DNA of 64,000 nt from Lachnospiraceae bacterium (GCA_017551165.1 JAFZMO010000010.1:1-64000), one strand, 5' to 3'. Positions 46,002 to 55,709 are shown, counted from the stretch's first letter. Notes: a model not told the origin generated them from the letters alone. Numbers and translations: made by a program.

Positions 46002-47111
46002 CCAGACTTCCTCTGCGATCTCCTTCACGAGCGCAAGCTTGGCCCACTGCTCCGCCTCAGTCAGCTTGTTGCCGATCTCGCAGGATGCAAAACCGCACTG
46101 CGGGCTTAAGCACAGACGGTCGAGCGGCAAATATTTCTCCGCCTCACGGATGCGCGCGATCACCGTAGCCTTGTCCTCCAGCTTCGGGGACTTCGTCGTG
46201 ATCAGGCCGAGCACGACCTTCTTGTCGCCCGCAACCTTTGCAAGCGGGTCGAAGCCGCCGGAGCGCTCGTCGTCAAACTCCAGATAGAAGGCGTCCACAT
46301 TTTCCTTCGCGAGGAGATAATCCGCAACCGCATTGTACGCGCCGCTGTTGGCGTATGTCGAGTGGAAGTTGCCGCGGCACACGTGCGTGTTGACCGTGAG
46401 GTCCGCCGGGCGATCCGCAAGAACGCGGTTATTTACCGTGAGGTACAGTTCCTTGATGCGGTCAACACCCTCCTCCGAGCCGTAGAACATCGCCACGTGC
46501 GGGTCGGAAAGCATGCCCCAGGTGCAGTCGTCCAGCTGCAGGTTGCGGCATCCCGCCTCGTACAGCTGCTCGATCACCTTCTTGTATGCGGCGATCAGAT
46601 CCTCGATCAGCTCGCCGTCCTCCGCGTAGAACTTGCGTGTATTTTCCACGGCAAACGGCATGATCAGCTGCGCCAGGAACTGTGCCGGCGCCGGGATCGT
46701 CTGCTTCGCCACCGTGTTCTCGTCCTCGAGCGACTGCAGGAAGCGCCAGTGCGCAACGAACGGGTGCTCGCCCTTTAGGTACAGCTTGCCGGTGAGGTAC
46801 GTGTCGTCGATCATCGCCTGCTCCCCGTGGAACGGAAGTCCGCGCGTCGTCGGATGATGGCCGATGCCCTCAAAGCCCCACATAAAATCCAGATGCCACG
46901 TTGCGCGGCGGAACTCGCCGTCCGTGATCACCGTAAAACCCAATTCCTTCTGCTTCGCGACGAGCTCGCGGATGCACTCATCCTCCACGCCCGTGAGCGC
47001 TGCCCTGTCGATCTTGCCCGCCTCAAACTCGGCTCTCGCCTTCTTCAGCTTGGCCGGACGCAGAAAACTGCCGACGTAATCATACCGAAACGGTGTCTTT
47101 TCAATTCCCAT
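45996..47111 (-). CDS. MetE-like cobalamin-independent methyltransferase, C-terminal-domain type
   Basis: 371 residues, corresponding to the catalytic half of MetE (YxjG/YxjH type). Zinc ligands appear in NTHVCRGNFHS (His and Cys), EFDDERSGGFDPL and SPQCGFAS. The N-terminus TPFRYDYVGSFLRPAKLKKARAEFEAG is typical of this short form. It probably methylates homocysteine from a folate or other methyl donor. Divergent from a LysR gene that may regulate it. AAGGGGG precedes the ATG. Confidence 0.87.
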   Translation of the reverse strand: MGIEKTPFRYDYVGSFLRPAKLKKARAEFEAGKIDRAALTGVEDECIRELVAKQKELGFTVITDGEFRRATWHLDFMWGFEGIGHHPTTRGLPFHGEQAMIDDTYLTGKLYLKGEHPFVAHWRFLQSLEDENTVAKQTIPAPAQFLAQLIMPFAVENTRKFYAEDGELIEDLIAAYKKVIEQLYEAGCRNLQLDDCTWGMLSDPHVAMFYGSEEGVDRIKELYLTVNNRVLADRPADLTVNTHVCRGNFHSTYANSGAYNAVADYLLAKENVDAFYLEFDDERSGGFDPLAKVAGDKKVVLGLITTKSPKLEDKATVIARIREAEKYLPLDRLCLSPQCGFASCEIGNKLTEAEQWAKLALVKEIAEEVWG

Positions 47112-47145
47112 GAGTAGGTTCCCCCTTGTGTGTATTATGGCGTTC

Positions 47146-47173
47146 AGTATACGCCTACCCCTCTAATAGGTAA
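47146..47173 (-). promoter_or_regulatory. Candidate promoter of the MetE-like gene
   Basis: TTACCT (47168-47173) and TATACT (47146-47151) with 16-bp spacing on the minus strand. An ATAG/CTAT pair near 47200-47215 could be a LysR-type site. Confidence 0.5.
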
Positions 47174-47253
47174 AATACGAAAAATGTTCTCCGCTCTATA
47201 GATTTTTCCTATGTCGAATGATATACTGTTGTCAATTTCTATGAAATCGCGAA

Positions 47254-47282
47254 GGTGACAAAAGAACCGTCCCCTTGTCACC
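47254..47282. repeat. Dispersed palindromic repeat, copy 2
   Basis: Arms GGTGACAA and TTGTCACC flank AAGAACCGTCCCC. It sits between the divergent promoters and the LysR ribosome-binding site, so it would be in the 5' leader of the LysR mRNA and form a hairpin there. Confidence 0.85.
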
Positions 47283-47296
47283 AACGGAGGTACGCT

Positions 47297-48196
47297 ATGA
47301 CACTGAAGCAACTGCAATACGTCGTGACGGTCGCCGAGACCGGCAACATCACGGAGGCCGCAAAGCGCCTGTTTCTCGCGCAACCGAGCCTGACATCCTC
47401 GATCCGGGAGCTGGAGAAGGAGTACGGGATCAGCATTTTCTCCCGCTCGAACAAGGGCATCGAGCTGACGCCGGAGGGTGAGGAATTCCTGGGATACGCC
47501 AGACAGGTCATCGAGCAGACCGATCTGATTGAGGAGCGCTACACCGGCAAATCCTCCGGCAAACAGCGGTTCTTCGTCTCCTCGCAACACTACTCCTTCG
47601 CCGTGGAGGCGTTTGTGCGGCTGCTTCGTGAGTACGGCGGCGAGCGGTACGAGTTCCATATGCGCGAGACGCAGACCTACGAAATCATCGAGGATGTCGC
47701 CAAGCTGCGCAGCGAGATCGGCGTTCTGTACCGGAACCGCTTCAACGAGACCGTGATCAGCAAGACGATCCGCGACAACGGGCTGGTGTTCACTCCCCTC
47801 TTCACCGCGAAACCGCACGTCTTCATCGGGCGTGACAATCCGCTCGCGGCGAAGGATGTCATCGAGCTTGCGGACCTCGCGCCCTACCCGCGTCTTTCGT
47901 ATGAGCAGGGAAGCCACAACTCGTTTTATTTTTCGGAGGAGATCCTGAGCACGATCGACAGCGACCGCGAGCTTGTCGTGTGCGACCGCGCGACGCTGTT
48001 CAACCTGCTGATCGGTCTCAACGGTTACACGATCTGCAGCGGCGTGATCAGCGAGGAGCTGAACGGTCCGAACATCATCGCCAAGCCGCTCGCGGTGGAC
48101 GACTACATGGAGATCGGCTACATCCTTCCGGCCGCGATCCGGCCATCGACGCTGACCGCCAACTATATCCGCTACCTGGAGGAATCGGTGCGCTGA
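47297..48196 (+). CDS. LysR-family regulator, divergent from MetE-like gene
   Basis: 299 residues. N-terminal winged helix MTLKQLQYVVTVAETGNITEAAKRLFLAQPSLTSSIRELEKEYG, then a type 2 periplasmic-binding effector domain. CGGAGGT precedes the ATG at 47297; an upstream in-frame ATG at 47255 lies in a palindromic repeat and is rejected. The divergent layout is the classical LysR arrangement, and sulfur-amino-acid control of the MetE-like gene is the simplest hypothesis. Confidence 0.88.
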   Translation: MTLKQLQYVVTVAETGNITEAAKRLFLAQPSLTSSIRELEKEYGISIFSRSNKGIELTPEGEEFLGYARQVIEQTDLIEERYTGKSSGKQRFFVSSQHYSFAVEAFVRLLREYGGERYEFHMRETQTYEIIEDVAKLRSEIGVLYRNRFNETVISKTIRDNGLVFTPLFTAKPHVFIGRDNPLAAKDVIELADLAPYPRLSYEQGSHNSFYFSEEILSTIDSDRELVVCDRATLFNLLIGLNGYTICSGVISEELNGPNIIAKPLAVDDYMEIGYILPAAIRPSTLTANYIRYLEESVR

Positions 48197-48249
48197 GGCG
48201 CGCTTGCATTTTCCGTACTTTAGAGTATTATAGATTTCGGAGGTGTGTT

Positions 48250-49707
48250 ATGAAGCGGATTCTTACTTACCTGACAGTAACCGCGCTCGCATGCGCGTGT
48301 ATCTTTATAGGACTACGGGGCCTCACGCAGGGTACTGCGACGGCCCGCGCGGACGGCGAGACGTCTGAGGCGGTGCCGATCTACACAGCGGAGGACATGA
48401 AAAAGATCGCCGCGGATCCGGCCGGCAGCTACGCCCTGATGTGCGACATCGACATGGGCGGCGTCGAGTGGCCCGCGATCACGTTCACGGGTCAGCTGAA
48501 CGGCAACAACCATGCCATTCTCAACCTGAACACTGTCGCGGTCTCCGAGGAGACGCGCGTGACCTATGACGGCAACCGCAAGACGTACGACACCCATTTT
48601 GCGGGGCTCTTCGCGATTGCGGAAAATGCTTCCGTCACCGGTGTTCGTCTCGTCGGTATCGACATGATGCACACCTTCGACGGCGACTGCTTCCTCGGCG
48701 GTATCGCGGGATTTGCGTCCGAAACGACGATCGAGAACTGCGAGGTCACCGGCTCGATCCGGCTGGACGTTGACAACGGCCGCATGTTCGGCGTCGGCGG
48801 CGTCATCGGCTACGGCAACGCGGTCATCCGCAACTGTACGATCAACATCACGCTCGTGAACACCGACCTCGACAAGAAGAACCGCGACGAGCAGTACCTA
48901 GGCGGTATCTGCGGTGCGGGCTACCCCGACATCGAGGGCTGTACGATCGACATCGCAGGCTTCATCTCCGACCACGGTTACGTGCACAGCGGCGGCATGG
49001 TCGGCATGTACATCATCTACCCGAAGCGGTTTGACCGCGACGGATTTGTCAAGAACAACGCCCTCAAGGGGTTCATCACATTTTTCGAGGACAACACGAA
49101 CCGGCGCGCTTACTGCGTGAAGGACTTCGGCGAGGTCATGGACCACAAGTTCAAGGAGTCCGGCAACACGTTCGACTTCAAGCGCGACGAGCGCAAGGAC
49201 TACTCGGTCAACCTGCTCCCGCACATGTGCGACGCGCCCGAGTATTCGGATCTTGTCGTCGCCGCAACCGCGGAGGAGCCCGGCTACACGGAGCACACCT
49301 GCAAGACCTGCGGCTATGTATACCGCGACGCCTACACGCTTCCCTCGCACACGCTCTCCGAGACCTGCGAGGTCGTAACGGAGGCCACGGTCGAGACGCC
49401 GGGCCTCGGCGAGTACACCTGCCAGGTATGCGGTGCAAGAGTGCAAAAAGAGATCCCGTGCCTGACGCCCACGCCGGTCCCGACCGCAACGCCGACGCCC
49501 ACGCCCGAGCCGGACAAGAACTCCGGCAACGCGTCTGACGGCACCGCAAAGTCGGACAAGGACAGCAGCTCCAAAGGAAGCACCTTCGGCAAGATCGTCG
49601 CCATCATCCTGTCCGCCGGCGGCGGTATCCTGCTCGCCTGCGTCGTCGTTCACTTCATGAACGAGAACAAGCGCAAGAAGAAAAAGAAATCATCGCACCG
49701 CCGATGA
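48250..49707 (+). CDS. Secreted, membrane-anchored protein with GLUG-like repeats
   Basis: 485 residues. Signal sequence (MKRILTYLTVTALACACIFIG), then a beta-helical region with repeated GG[IV]xG motifs (FLGGIAGFAS, VGGVIGYG, LGGICGAGY, GGMVGMY). Two Cys-x-x-Cys units (HTCKTCGYVYRDAYTL, YTCQVCGARVQKEIPC) resemble zinc-ribbon modules of Firmicutes surface proteins. A Pro-Thr linker, a transmembrane helix (AIILSAGGGILLACVVV) and a KRKKKKKSS tail end the protein. GGAGGTG precedes the ATG at 48250. Likely cell-surface; ligand unknown. Confidence 0.75.
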   Translation: MKRILTYLTVTALACACIFIGLRGLTQGTATARADGETSEAVPIYTAEDMKKIAADPAGSYALMCDIDMGGVEWPAITFTGQLNGNNHAILNLNTVAVSEETRVTYDGNRKTYDTHFAGLFAIAENASVTGVRLVGIDMMHTFDGDCFLGGIAGFASETTIENCEVTGSIRLDVDNGRMFGVGGVIGYGNAVIRNCTINITLVNTDLDKKNRDEQYLGGICGAGYPDIEGCTIDIAGFISDHGYVHSGGMVGMYIIYPKRFDRDGFVKNNALKGFITFFEDNTNRRAYCVKDFGEVMDHKFKESGNTFDFKRDERKDYSVNLLPHMCDAPEYSDLVVAATAEEPGYTEHTCKTCGYVYRDAYTLPSHTLSETCEVVTEATVETPGLGEYTCQVCGARVQKEIPCLTPTPVPTATPTPTPEPDKNSGNASDGTAKSDKDSSSKGSTFGKIVAIILSAGGGILLACVVVHFMNENKRKKKKKSSHRR

Positions 49708-49730
49708 TCCGCATCAACACCGAACAGCAA

Positions 49731-49766
49731 ACAAGCCGCAGAGCAACTCTGCGGCTTGTACTTTTC
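49731..49766. terminator. Terminator between convergent genes
   Basis: Perfect 13-bp arms (49731-49743 and 49747-49759) around CAA, followed by ACTTTTCG on the plus strand; on the minus strand GTTTGC follows. It serves the convergent secreted-protein and sensor genes. Confidence 0.75.
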
Positions 49767-49809
49767 GTATGAAGTTTTCCTGAAAAACCGATGCGGTCCT
49801 CTCCGCTTC

Positions 49810-51549
49810 TCACACTTCGTTCACCCGGAGCGTTCTTCCGATCTGGTCCGCGACAATGTTTCCGCGGTCCGCCGTCTCCTCGTTCATCTGCGATAGCAGA
49901 AGTCCGTATATTCTACATCCGTAGAATATAGGAATTACCGCAAAACTCTCGCACTTCGGAAGCTCTGTGCGCTCCAGGATACTGCTCACCGGGCACAGGC
50001 GTCTCTGCGGTGCGAGAACGCGGATCTCACCGTCGCGCACCGAGCACATCATCCGAATGACCGACGGGAACTCGATCGGTTCCCCGTCCCGGTAGTCCAC
50101 CGGTTTCTCGAACAAAAACACCGCGATGTTCGGCAGACCGACACGGTCGCAATTGCGGATGACCGTCTCCTCATCCACCTCGCCGATCCCCTCGAATGCC
50201 ATACAGCGGACGAAGAAATCCTGCAGCCGCTCACGGCCCTTCTTGAGGTTCTCGCCGATCCCGTTGATCTCCTCGGACATCGCCAGGATCGCACGGTCCT
50301 TCATGTACGAGAAGCAGCGGTTACTCATATAGTTCGCGTTGACGGACTTCTGCGAGCGGTTCATGCTGTTCTGCAGTCGCTCGATGCTCCGCACCAGCTT
50401 TGCCGGATCCGTGTACTTCATGGCACCGTTTTCGAAGAAAATGTGGATCAGCCGCTTCAGCTCCGTAAACTCCTCCATGGTCATCGAGCTCGACACCATG
50501 GACCGCAGCATCCGCGAGATGAACTCGAAGAACAGGCGCCGCAGGTTGACCTCATCGTTGTCGTGGATCTCGCTCGAGTACCGGTAGAAACAGTCATCGA
50601 ACATGCGGTAGATAAACGCGGTGTCCACCTGCAGCATCTCCATTGTCGTGTACTCATACATCTCGTACTCGAGGGACTCACGGCCGTACAGACGCGTCGG
50701 AAGGACCACCGACTCCACTTCCCTGCCCTCCATTTTCCGAAGCAAAAGCTCCACGGCCTTCTGGCCGAGCGTGGCGCCGTCCGCGCCGATCGAGGCGAGC
50801 GGAGGGATCATCGTTCCCGCGAATTTCGTATTGTCGTAGCCGAAGACCTGAACATCCTTGCCCGGCATGATGCCGCGCTCCTTCAGGACGTCGTACAGCG
50901 GTACCGCAACCTGGTCGTTGACGCAGAAGATCGCCTGCGCATCCGGGTTCCGGTCCACCAGACGCTCCGCCGCTGCCCTCGACTCAATGGACATGTCCGT
51001 CCTCTCGTACATGTCCTCGGTATACGGGAGCTTGCTCCTCTTGAGGCACTCAATAAACACACGCTTGCGCTCCTGCGCATCGCCGTTGTCGTCGCGTCCT
51101 CCGAGCATGCAGAGCTTCGTGATCCCCTTAACGTTGACCAGGTAGTCGATCGCCTCGCGCAGTCCCTGCTCGTTGTCGTAGCGCACCGTCGTCGCATCCG
51201 CAACATCGGTCGAGACGAACACCTTCGGAACCTTCGCAAAACGACTGTATCTCGCGTCGATGACATCATCGCCGCTGACGCCGCAGATGTTCGGCAGCGT
51301 TAAGATCAGACCGTCCAGGTTCAGCATCTCCTCCAGATGGTACACGGAGTTGTGCACCGTCTTGTACCAGTAGTTGCCGTCCTGCCGGTTTTTCTCCTCA
51401 TCGTGAATGCCCGCAAGCACCACCAGGCGCATGTCGCGCTTTCCCGCCATGGCCGTGCGCACGCTGTGGATGATCTCCTTCGAGTAGTCGACGGAGATGT
51501 CCTCCAGGATCAGGCCGATCGTTTTCTTTGCATCCCCAATACTTGCCAT
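49810..51549 (-). CDS. LacI-like ligand-binding sensor protein lacking HTH and GGDEF
   Basis: 579 residues. Residues 8-280 are a periplasmic-binding-protein-like fold of LacI type (KTIGLILEDISVDY, DNEQGLREAIDYLVNVKGITKLCMLGG, AIFCVNDQVAVPLYDVLKERGIMPGKDVQVFGYDN). There is no DNA-binding domain and no signal peptide. A middle helical region leads to a GAF-like C-terminus. Related clostridial proteins continue into a GGDEF domain; this one stops. It is 35 bp after the FIST-EAL gene, so it may sense a ligand and act with that protein in c-di-GMP signalling. Confidence 0.7.
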   Translation of the reverse strand: MASIGDAKKTIGLILEDISVDYSKEIIHSVRTAMAGKRDMRLVVLAGIHDEEKNRQDGNYWYKTVHNSVYHLEEMLNLDGLILTLPNICGVSGDDVIDARYSRFAKVPKVFVSTDVADATTVRYDNEQGLREAIDYLVNVKGITKLCMLGGRDDNGDAQERKRVFIECLKRSKLPYTEDMYERTDMSIESRAAAERLVDRNPDAQAIFCVNDQVAVPLYDVLKERGIMPGKDVQVFGYDNTKFAGTMIPPLASIGADGATLGQKAVELLLRKMEGREVESVVLPTRLYGRESLEYEMYEYTTMEMLQVDTAFIYRMFDDCFYRYSSEIHDNDEVNLRRLFFEFISRMLRSMVSSSMTMEEFTELKRLIHIFFENGAMKYTDPAKLVRSIERLQNSMNRSQKSVNANYMSNRCFSYMKDRAILAMSEEINGIGENLKKGRERLQDFFVRCMAFEGIGEVDEETVIRNCDRVGLPNIAVFLFEKPVDYRDGEPIEFPSVIRMMCSVRDGEIRVLAPQRRLCPVSSILERTELPKCESFAVIPIFYGCRIYGLLLSQMNEETADRGNIVADQIGRTLRVNEV

Positions 51550-51584
51550 ACGCGAACCCCTTCCTTCCTCAACTTACCCTCAAC

Positions 51585-54197
51585 TTACACTGCGATCTCG
51601 GGTGACGGTCTGGAAAATAAATACCCCTGCGAGTAATCGATGCCGTGCTTGAGCAACATCTCCTGGATCTGCTCGTTCTCCACAAACTCCGCTACGATCT
51701 GCAGATCCTGCATGCCCAGCTGCTTGTAACCCATGATCAGACTGATCAGAAGCTCCGCCTCGGGGCTATCGCAGCACCGGCGGATGATCGAGCCGTCGAT
51801 CTTGATGAAATCCGAGTGGATGCTGATGATGTGCTGCAGATTTGAGTAACCGCTGCCGAAGTCATCGATGCTGATCTTGCCTCCGAGCTGGTGGATCTTG
51901 TCCACGAAGCTCTCCAGGATCTCGTACGCCTCGATGTCCTCATTTTCCAAAATCTCAAAGATGAAATTCTCCGGGTGCCGCACCTCCGAGAGGGAGTCGT
52001 ACACGAGCTCCATCGTGTCGCGATTCTTGATGTCGCGCATGCCGAGATTGATGCTCACGCTGATGTCCTCGGAGTCGCGGAACCGCTCGAACACCTTGCG
52101 GATCATGATCGCGGAAACCGAGTCGTACAGCAGTCCGTACGAGCGTGCGACGTCTAAGAAGCGGTACGGCGTGTAGATCGTGCCGTTCTCATCCTCGAGG
52201 CGCATCAGCGACTCATAGTGGTGGATCGTGCCCGTCGCATTGTCGCGGATGCCCTGATAATACGGGATGATGCGGTCGTGCGCGATCGCGTAATTGATCA
52301 CGTTGACCATGTGGTAGCGCTCGCGGATGCTCGCCTCGTCCGACTGGTAGAACTTCGCGTCGCACACATAGAACTGCATGTTCTTGCTCAGCATCTCGAT
52401 CCTTGCGGAATTGTATACCGAATACAGGTTTTCCACCGTGCACCCGTTGATGATACAGAAGATCGGCACGATGGCGATCAGGCCTTCCGTCGCGGCGAAC
52501 AGCTCCTTCTGCAGGTTCTCCATGTCCCTGGTCAGGATCGGCATGGAGACCGCGTACGACGGCGCTCCGATGGCCACCCGCCAGTCCTCGAGCAGGTAGA
52601 CGCGGTAGTCCCGCCTCTTCGCAAAATCAGCGCATTTGCCGACGAAGGCGCGCTGTGTCAGGCGGATCATCTCCTCATCGAAGACAAGCTTCATGCCCGA
52701 GGTGTCCGGCACCTGGATGAAGCAGATGCGGTCGTACTCCTTGAGCTTGATGTCCATGTGCAGGGCCGCTTCGTTCGGGATGTCCTCATTTTCCGAATAG
52801 AGAAGCTTCAACTCGCAGTCGCGCACAAACGACCGCAGGCCGGCCGAGGCCGCCGCGGAAGCGCCGCGCTCGAGGTAGCTCTCGATGTCCATGAGGTAGT
52901 TGAGAAGCGCCCGGTTGTCCGCTGCCAGAGAGTCCGTATGGGAAAATGCATACGGGTTGCACTCCTGCGTGTTCACATCCTCGCCGAGCACGGATACGGA
53001 AAATGCGCAGTCCGCGAGGGTGTTGCGCCCGTTCGCAAACAGGATCTCACCGTTCGTGACACAGCCGCAGATGTTGGAGTTCTCGTAGGCGGAGAGCTCC
53101 CATTTGGCGCAGTTGGAATAGATGAGCGAACGCGCCGCGCCGGAGTATCCGAAGATCGTCTCCGACTTCTCGAAGCTCTCCACGTGGCCGAACATCGCGT
53201 GGTTGTCCGCGATGATCTTGCGGTCGTAGATGAACGCACGGCGGAGCTTTCGCCCTACTGTGATGTTGTGATTAGTACAGATATATTGCTTCTTCGCCTC
53301 GCGGTCGAGGTCCGGCCGCTGCGCAAACATCGCTGCGTTCGCGGGGTCTTCCTCGGGGAAGAGCTCGGCGAGGCTGTAGTCGTCTAGATATTGGATCGGC
53401 ACGGGGATGTCGGGCATGTCCGCGTACACCAGGGGGAAGAGCTCGGCAAGCTCGGGGCGGTTCCGGAGCGCCTCGCCGATGCCGGTGCTGTACTCCTTCG
53501 CGGCGTCGATCCCGTTCATCTCCAGGAAGCAGCTGCCGAAGGCGTCCGTGATCTCATACTCGTCGCCGATGGCCTGCACGCCCGTTGCGTATGTGCTGTA
53601 ACAGTCAAGCGTCTCGCCGCCGATGGTCGCCATCAGAAGACCCTCGGAGGTCCATCCGTTCTCGTCAAACACGAAGCCTGCCTTGCAGTCCTTCTGCTGC
53701 CCGATCTCGGAGACATTGACGATACCGCCGATCATCTGCACGCCGGGCTTGCACTCATTGCTCCGGTCAACCATGCGCTGGATGTCCAGGTACGTTCCCG
53801 CGAGGAAGACAAGGATCAGCTTGGTGTCCTCGCGGAGGACTTTACACTGCGCGGTGTGGCACACGTCGTCAACGGAGATCGGAAGCCCTGTCTCCGGATC
53901 CTTGGTCGGGATCACGGACGTCTGCACATGACCGCCGTTCATCTGCGTCACCGAGACCACACACTGGTTCATCGCTAGCTTACCGCGGTTGATGACTGCG
54001 GACGTGCTTGTGCCGACAATCTTTGCCTCGGGCACGATCGTCTTGATAAACCGCGCAAGATCCACCGCCTCATCCTCGAGATGGATCGCCGTGTGGATCC
54101 GGATCAGGATATCGCCCTTCTCCGGCTGCAACATCATCTGCTCGAGCGATGACGCGAGTCGCGCTTTCGAAATGTATTGGTAATTCCAAGTAAACAT
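51585..54197 (-). CDS. FIST-EAL protein, putative c-di-GMP phosphodiesterase
   Basis: 870 residues. N-terminal FIST sensor (about 1-400; GDILIRIHTAIHLED, KIVGTSTSAVINRGK, FGYSGAARSLIYSNCAKWE), a middle region, and a C-terminal EAL domain (from ~620). Catalytic signatures read HYESLMRL (ESL in place of EAL), SINLGM, ENEDIEAYE, ISIDDFGSGYSNL, IKIDGSI, VAEFVENEQ and YSQGYLFSRP, so metal and catalytic residues appear intact. No transmembrane helix, so it is cytoplasmic. AGGAGG precedes the ATG at 54197. A 13-bp inverted repeat overlaps its promoter. Confidence 0.9.
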   Translation of the reverse strand: MFTWNYQYISKARLASSLEQMMLQPEKGDILIRIHTAIHLEDEAVDLARFIKTIVPEAKIVGTSTSAVINRGKLAMNQCVVSVTQMNGGHVQTSVIPTKDPETGLPISVDDVCHTAQCKVLREDTKLILVFLAGTYLDIQRMVDRSNECKPGVQMIGGIVNVSEIGQQKDCKAGFVFDENGWTSEGLLMATIGGETLDCYSTYATGVQAIGDEYEITDAFGSCFLEMNGIDAAKEYSTGIGEALRNRPELAELFPLVYADMPDIPVPIQYLDDYSLAELFPEEDPANAAMFAQRPDLDREAKKQYICTNHNITVGRKLRRAFIYDRKIIADNHAMFGHVESFEKSETIFGYSGAARSLIYSNCAKWELSAYENSNICGCVTNGEILFANGRNTLADCAFSVSVLGEDVNTQECNPYAFSHTDSLAADNRALLNYLMDIESYLERGASAAASAGLRSFVRDCELKLLYSENEDIPNEAALHMDIKLKEYDRICFIQVPDTSGMKLVFDEEMIRLTQRAFVGKCADFAKRRDYRVYLLEDWRVAIGAPSYAVSMPILTRDMENLQKELFAATEGLIAIVPIFCIINGCTVENLYSVYNSARIEMLSKNMQFYVCDAKFYQSDEASIRERYHMVNVINYAIAHDRIIPYYQGIRDNATGTIHHYESLMRLEDENGTIYTPYRFLDVARSYGLLYDSVSAIMIRKVFERFRDSEDISVSINLGMRDIKNRDTMELVYDSLSEVRHPENFIFEILENEDIEAYEILESFVDKIHQLGGKISIDDFGSGYSNLQHIISIHSDFIKIDGSIIRRCCDSPEAELLISLIMGYKQLGMQDLQIVAEFVENEQIQEMLLKHGIDYSQGYLFSRPSPEIAV

Positions 54198-54227
54198 GCC
54201 GCGTCCTCCTCTCCCGTACGGACAGAA

Positions 54228-54264
54228 TTACCCCACGGTATAATTATATACTACCATGGGGTAA
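54228..54264 (-). promoter_or_regulatory. Promoter with a large operator before the FIST-EAL gene
   Basis: Arms TTACCCCACGGTA (54228-54240) and TACCATGGGGTAA (54252-54264) are complementary at 12 of 13 positions, with an 11-bp centre containing TATAAT (minus strand, 54243-54248). There is no good -35, so an activator or a repressor seems to control this gene. Confidence 0.7.
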
Positions 54265-54391
54265 AATACGATGTTTTTTCGTTTTTGAGGACGTCTCTCC
54301 CGCCTTCACCTGCGCGGAAAATGTTGATTTTGCGAGAAATTGCAAGAAAACCTGCCATTTTCCGAAAATGCATGACGGCTGCAATCGATGA
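54265..54391. other. Non-coding spacer with clustered GGAAAATG words
   Basis: Between the histidine kinase gene and the FIST-EAL promoter. It holds GGAAAATG at 54316-54323 and a near-palindromic CATTTTCC/GAAAATG at 54356-54370. No gene is visible. Confidence 0.6.
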
Positions 54392-55684
54392 TCAGACCTT
54401 GCGCAGGTACAGACTCACGACAAAACCGCCGTCGTTGTACACCTCCGCACCGCCCCCCTGCTTCTCCATGTAGGAGCGCACGAGGTACAGTCCCATGCCG
54501 AATCCGGCCTTGTCCTTCGCCGTGCTTCCGCGGTAATACTTGCTCATCAGAAGCGGGATCTCCTCCTCCGGCGCACCCGGTCCATCGTCCTTGATCCGGA
54601 TCCGGATGTACGAAGCGCCGGCTCCTTCGCGGTCCTTCCGCGTCACCTCGTCGAACCGCACGTGGATGTCCGTTCCCGCATACTTATGCGAATTGCCGAC
54701 CACGTTGTCGATGACCTGCTCCATCCTCAGCCGGTCCATGTACACCAGGCAGGACGGGATCGGATTTTCCAAAATGATATTGCCGTAGTTGCGCAGATTT
54801 CGAAAATACTCCTCGATTGACGTGGAGCCAACCTCCGTCGGATTGACCTCGATGCGGTCCAGCTCCTCCAGCGTCGCCGCAAACACGCTGCCCACCAGCG
54901 TCTCAATCATGTCCGCCTTGTGCGCGATCGTCTGTGTCTTGGCGAGCACATCCTGCGCATCCGCGTCCTGCGGATCCTGCTCGATCCGCCGCTGCTGCTT
55001 CACCTCCAGCACCTCGCACGTCGCCCGGATGGTCGCCACCGGCGTCTTGATGTCATGCGCAAGCTCCGCCACCAGCTCCTTCTTCGCCTTGTCCGCCTCG
55101 GCCTCTCGCTCCCGCGACGCCCGAAGCTCCTCGCGCATAAGGTCAAAGCCCTCGACCAGATTGCCGAACGGGTTGTGCTTGCGGATCGGAAGCGGCACGT
55201 CGAGGTTGCCCTTCGCGATCTCCGTTGCCAGCCCCCGCATCTCGCGCGTCGGCCGCAGCAAGAACCAGTCGACCGTCAGAAGGAAAGCAAATCCCAGGAC
55301 AAACATGACTCCCCAGAAGATCAGTATCGTTCGCCGCGTGGAATGCTGCAGCTCCTCGGACTCCTCGCGGACGTCGCTCCACAGGATCTTCCCGATCACC
55401 TTGCCTTCCGGCGCAAAATCCACCACCAGCCCGTACTCCGCATACGTCTTCGTGACCTCCGCCTCGGACTCGCCCGCGAGCACGATCCGACAGCCGTGCG
55501 CCGCCTCGATCTCCGCGACAGACTTCCCGGCCAGGTAGTCCTCGCAGATGCGGTGCGTCGCATCGTTGTATGCGACCATGTCGCGTTTCTTCAGCGCCTT
55601 CTGTCCGCTCAGCATCCACAGCACAAACAGTGCCGCCACCATGACGAGCAGATACGCGATCAAAATTCTGTTCCGGTATTTCAT
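54392..55684 (-). CDS. Sensor histidine kinase
   Basis: 430 residues. Two transmembrane helices (about 7-26 and 118-140) flank a ~90-residue extracytoplasmic sensor, followed by HAMP, a HisKA phospho-acceptor (VAELAHDIKTPVATIRATCEVLE) and a HATPase domain (NSHKYAG, DDGPGAPEEEIPLL, KAGFGMGLYLVRSY). It pairs with the OmpR-type regulator 25 bp upstream. No clear stimulus can be read, and no adjacent transporter gene is present. Confidence 0.9.
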   Translation of the reverse strand: MKYRNRILIAYLLVMVAALFVLWMLSGQKALKKRDMVAYNDATHRICEDYLAGKSVAEIEAAHGCRIVLAGESEAEVTKTYAEYGLVVDFAPEGKVIGKILWSDVREESEELQHSTRRTILIFWGVMFVLGFAFLLTVDWFLLRPTREMRGLATEIAKGNLDVPLPIRKHNPFGNLVEGFDLMREELRASREREAEADKAKKELVAELAHDIKTPVATIRATCEVLEVKQQRRIEQDPQDADAQDVLAKTQTIAHKADMIETLVGSVFAATLEELDRIEVNPTEVGSTSIEEYFRNLRNYGNIILENPIPSCLVYMDRLRMEQVIDNVVGNSHKYAGTDIHVRFDEVTRKDREGAGASYIRIRIKDDGPGAPEEEIPLLMSKYYRGSTAKDKAGFGMGLYLVRSYMEKQGGGAEVYNDGGFVVSLYLRKV

Positions 55685-55709
55685 CGTCGTCTCCGACTCC
55701 TTGTGTTCG

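Noticed and set aside
47255..47297. Longer LysR protein starting at 47255
   Set aside because: The extension is translated from the palindromic repeat and lacks a ribosome-binding site; 47297 has CGGAGGT and the family N-terminus.
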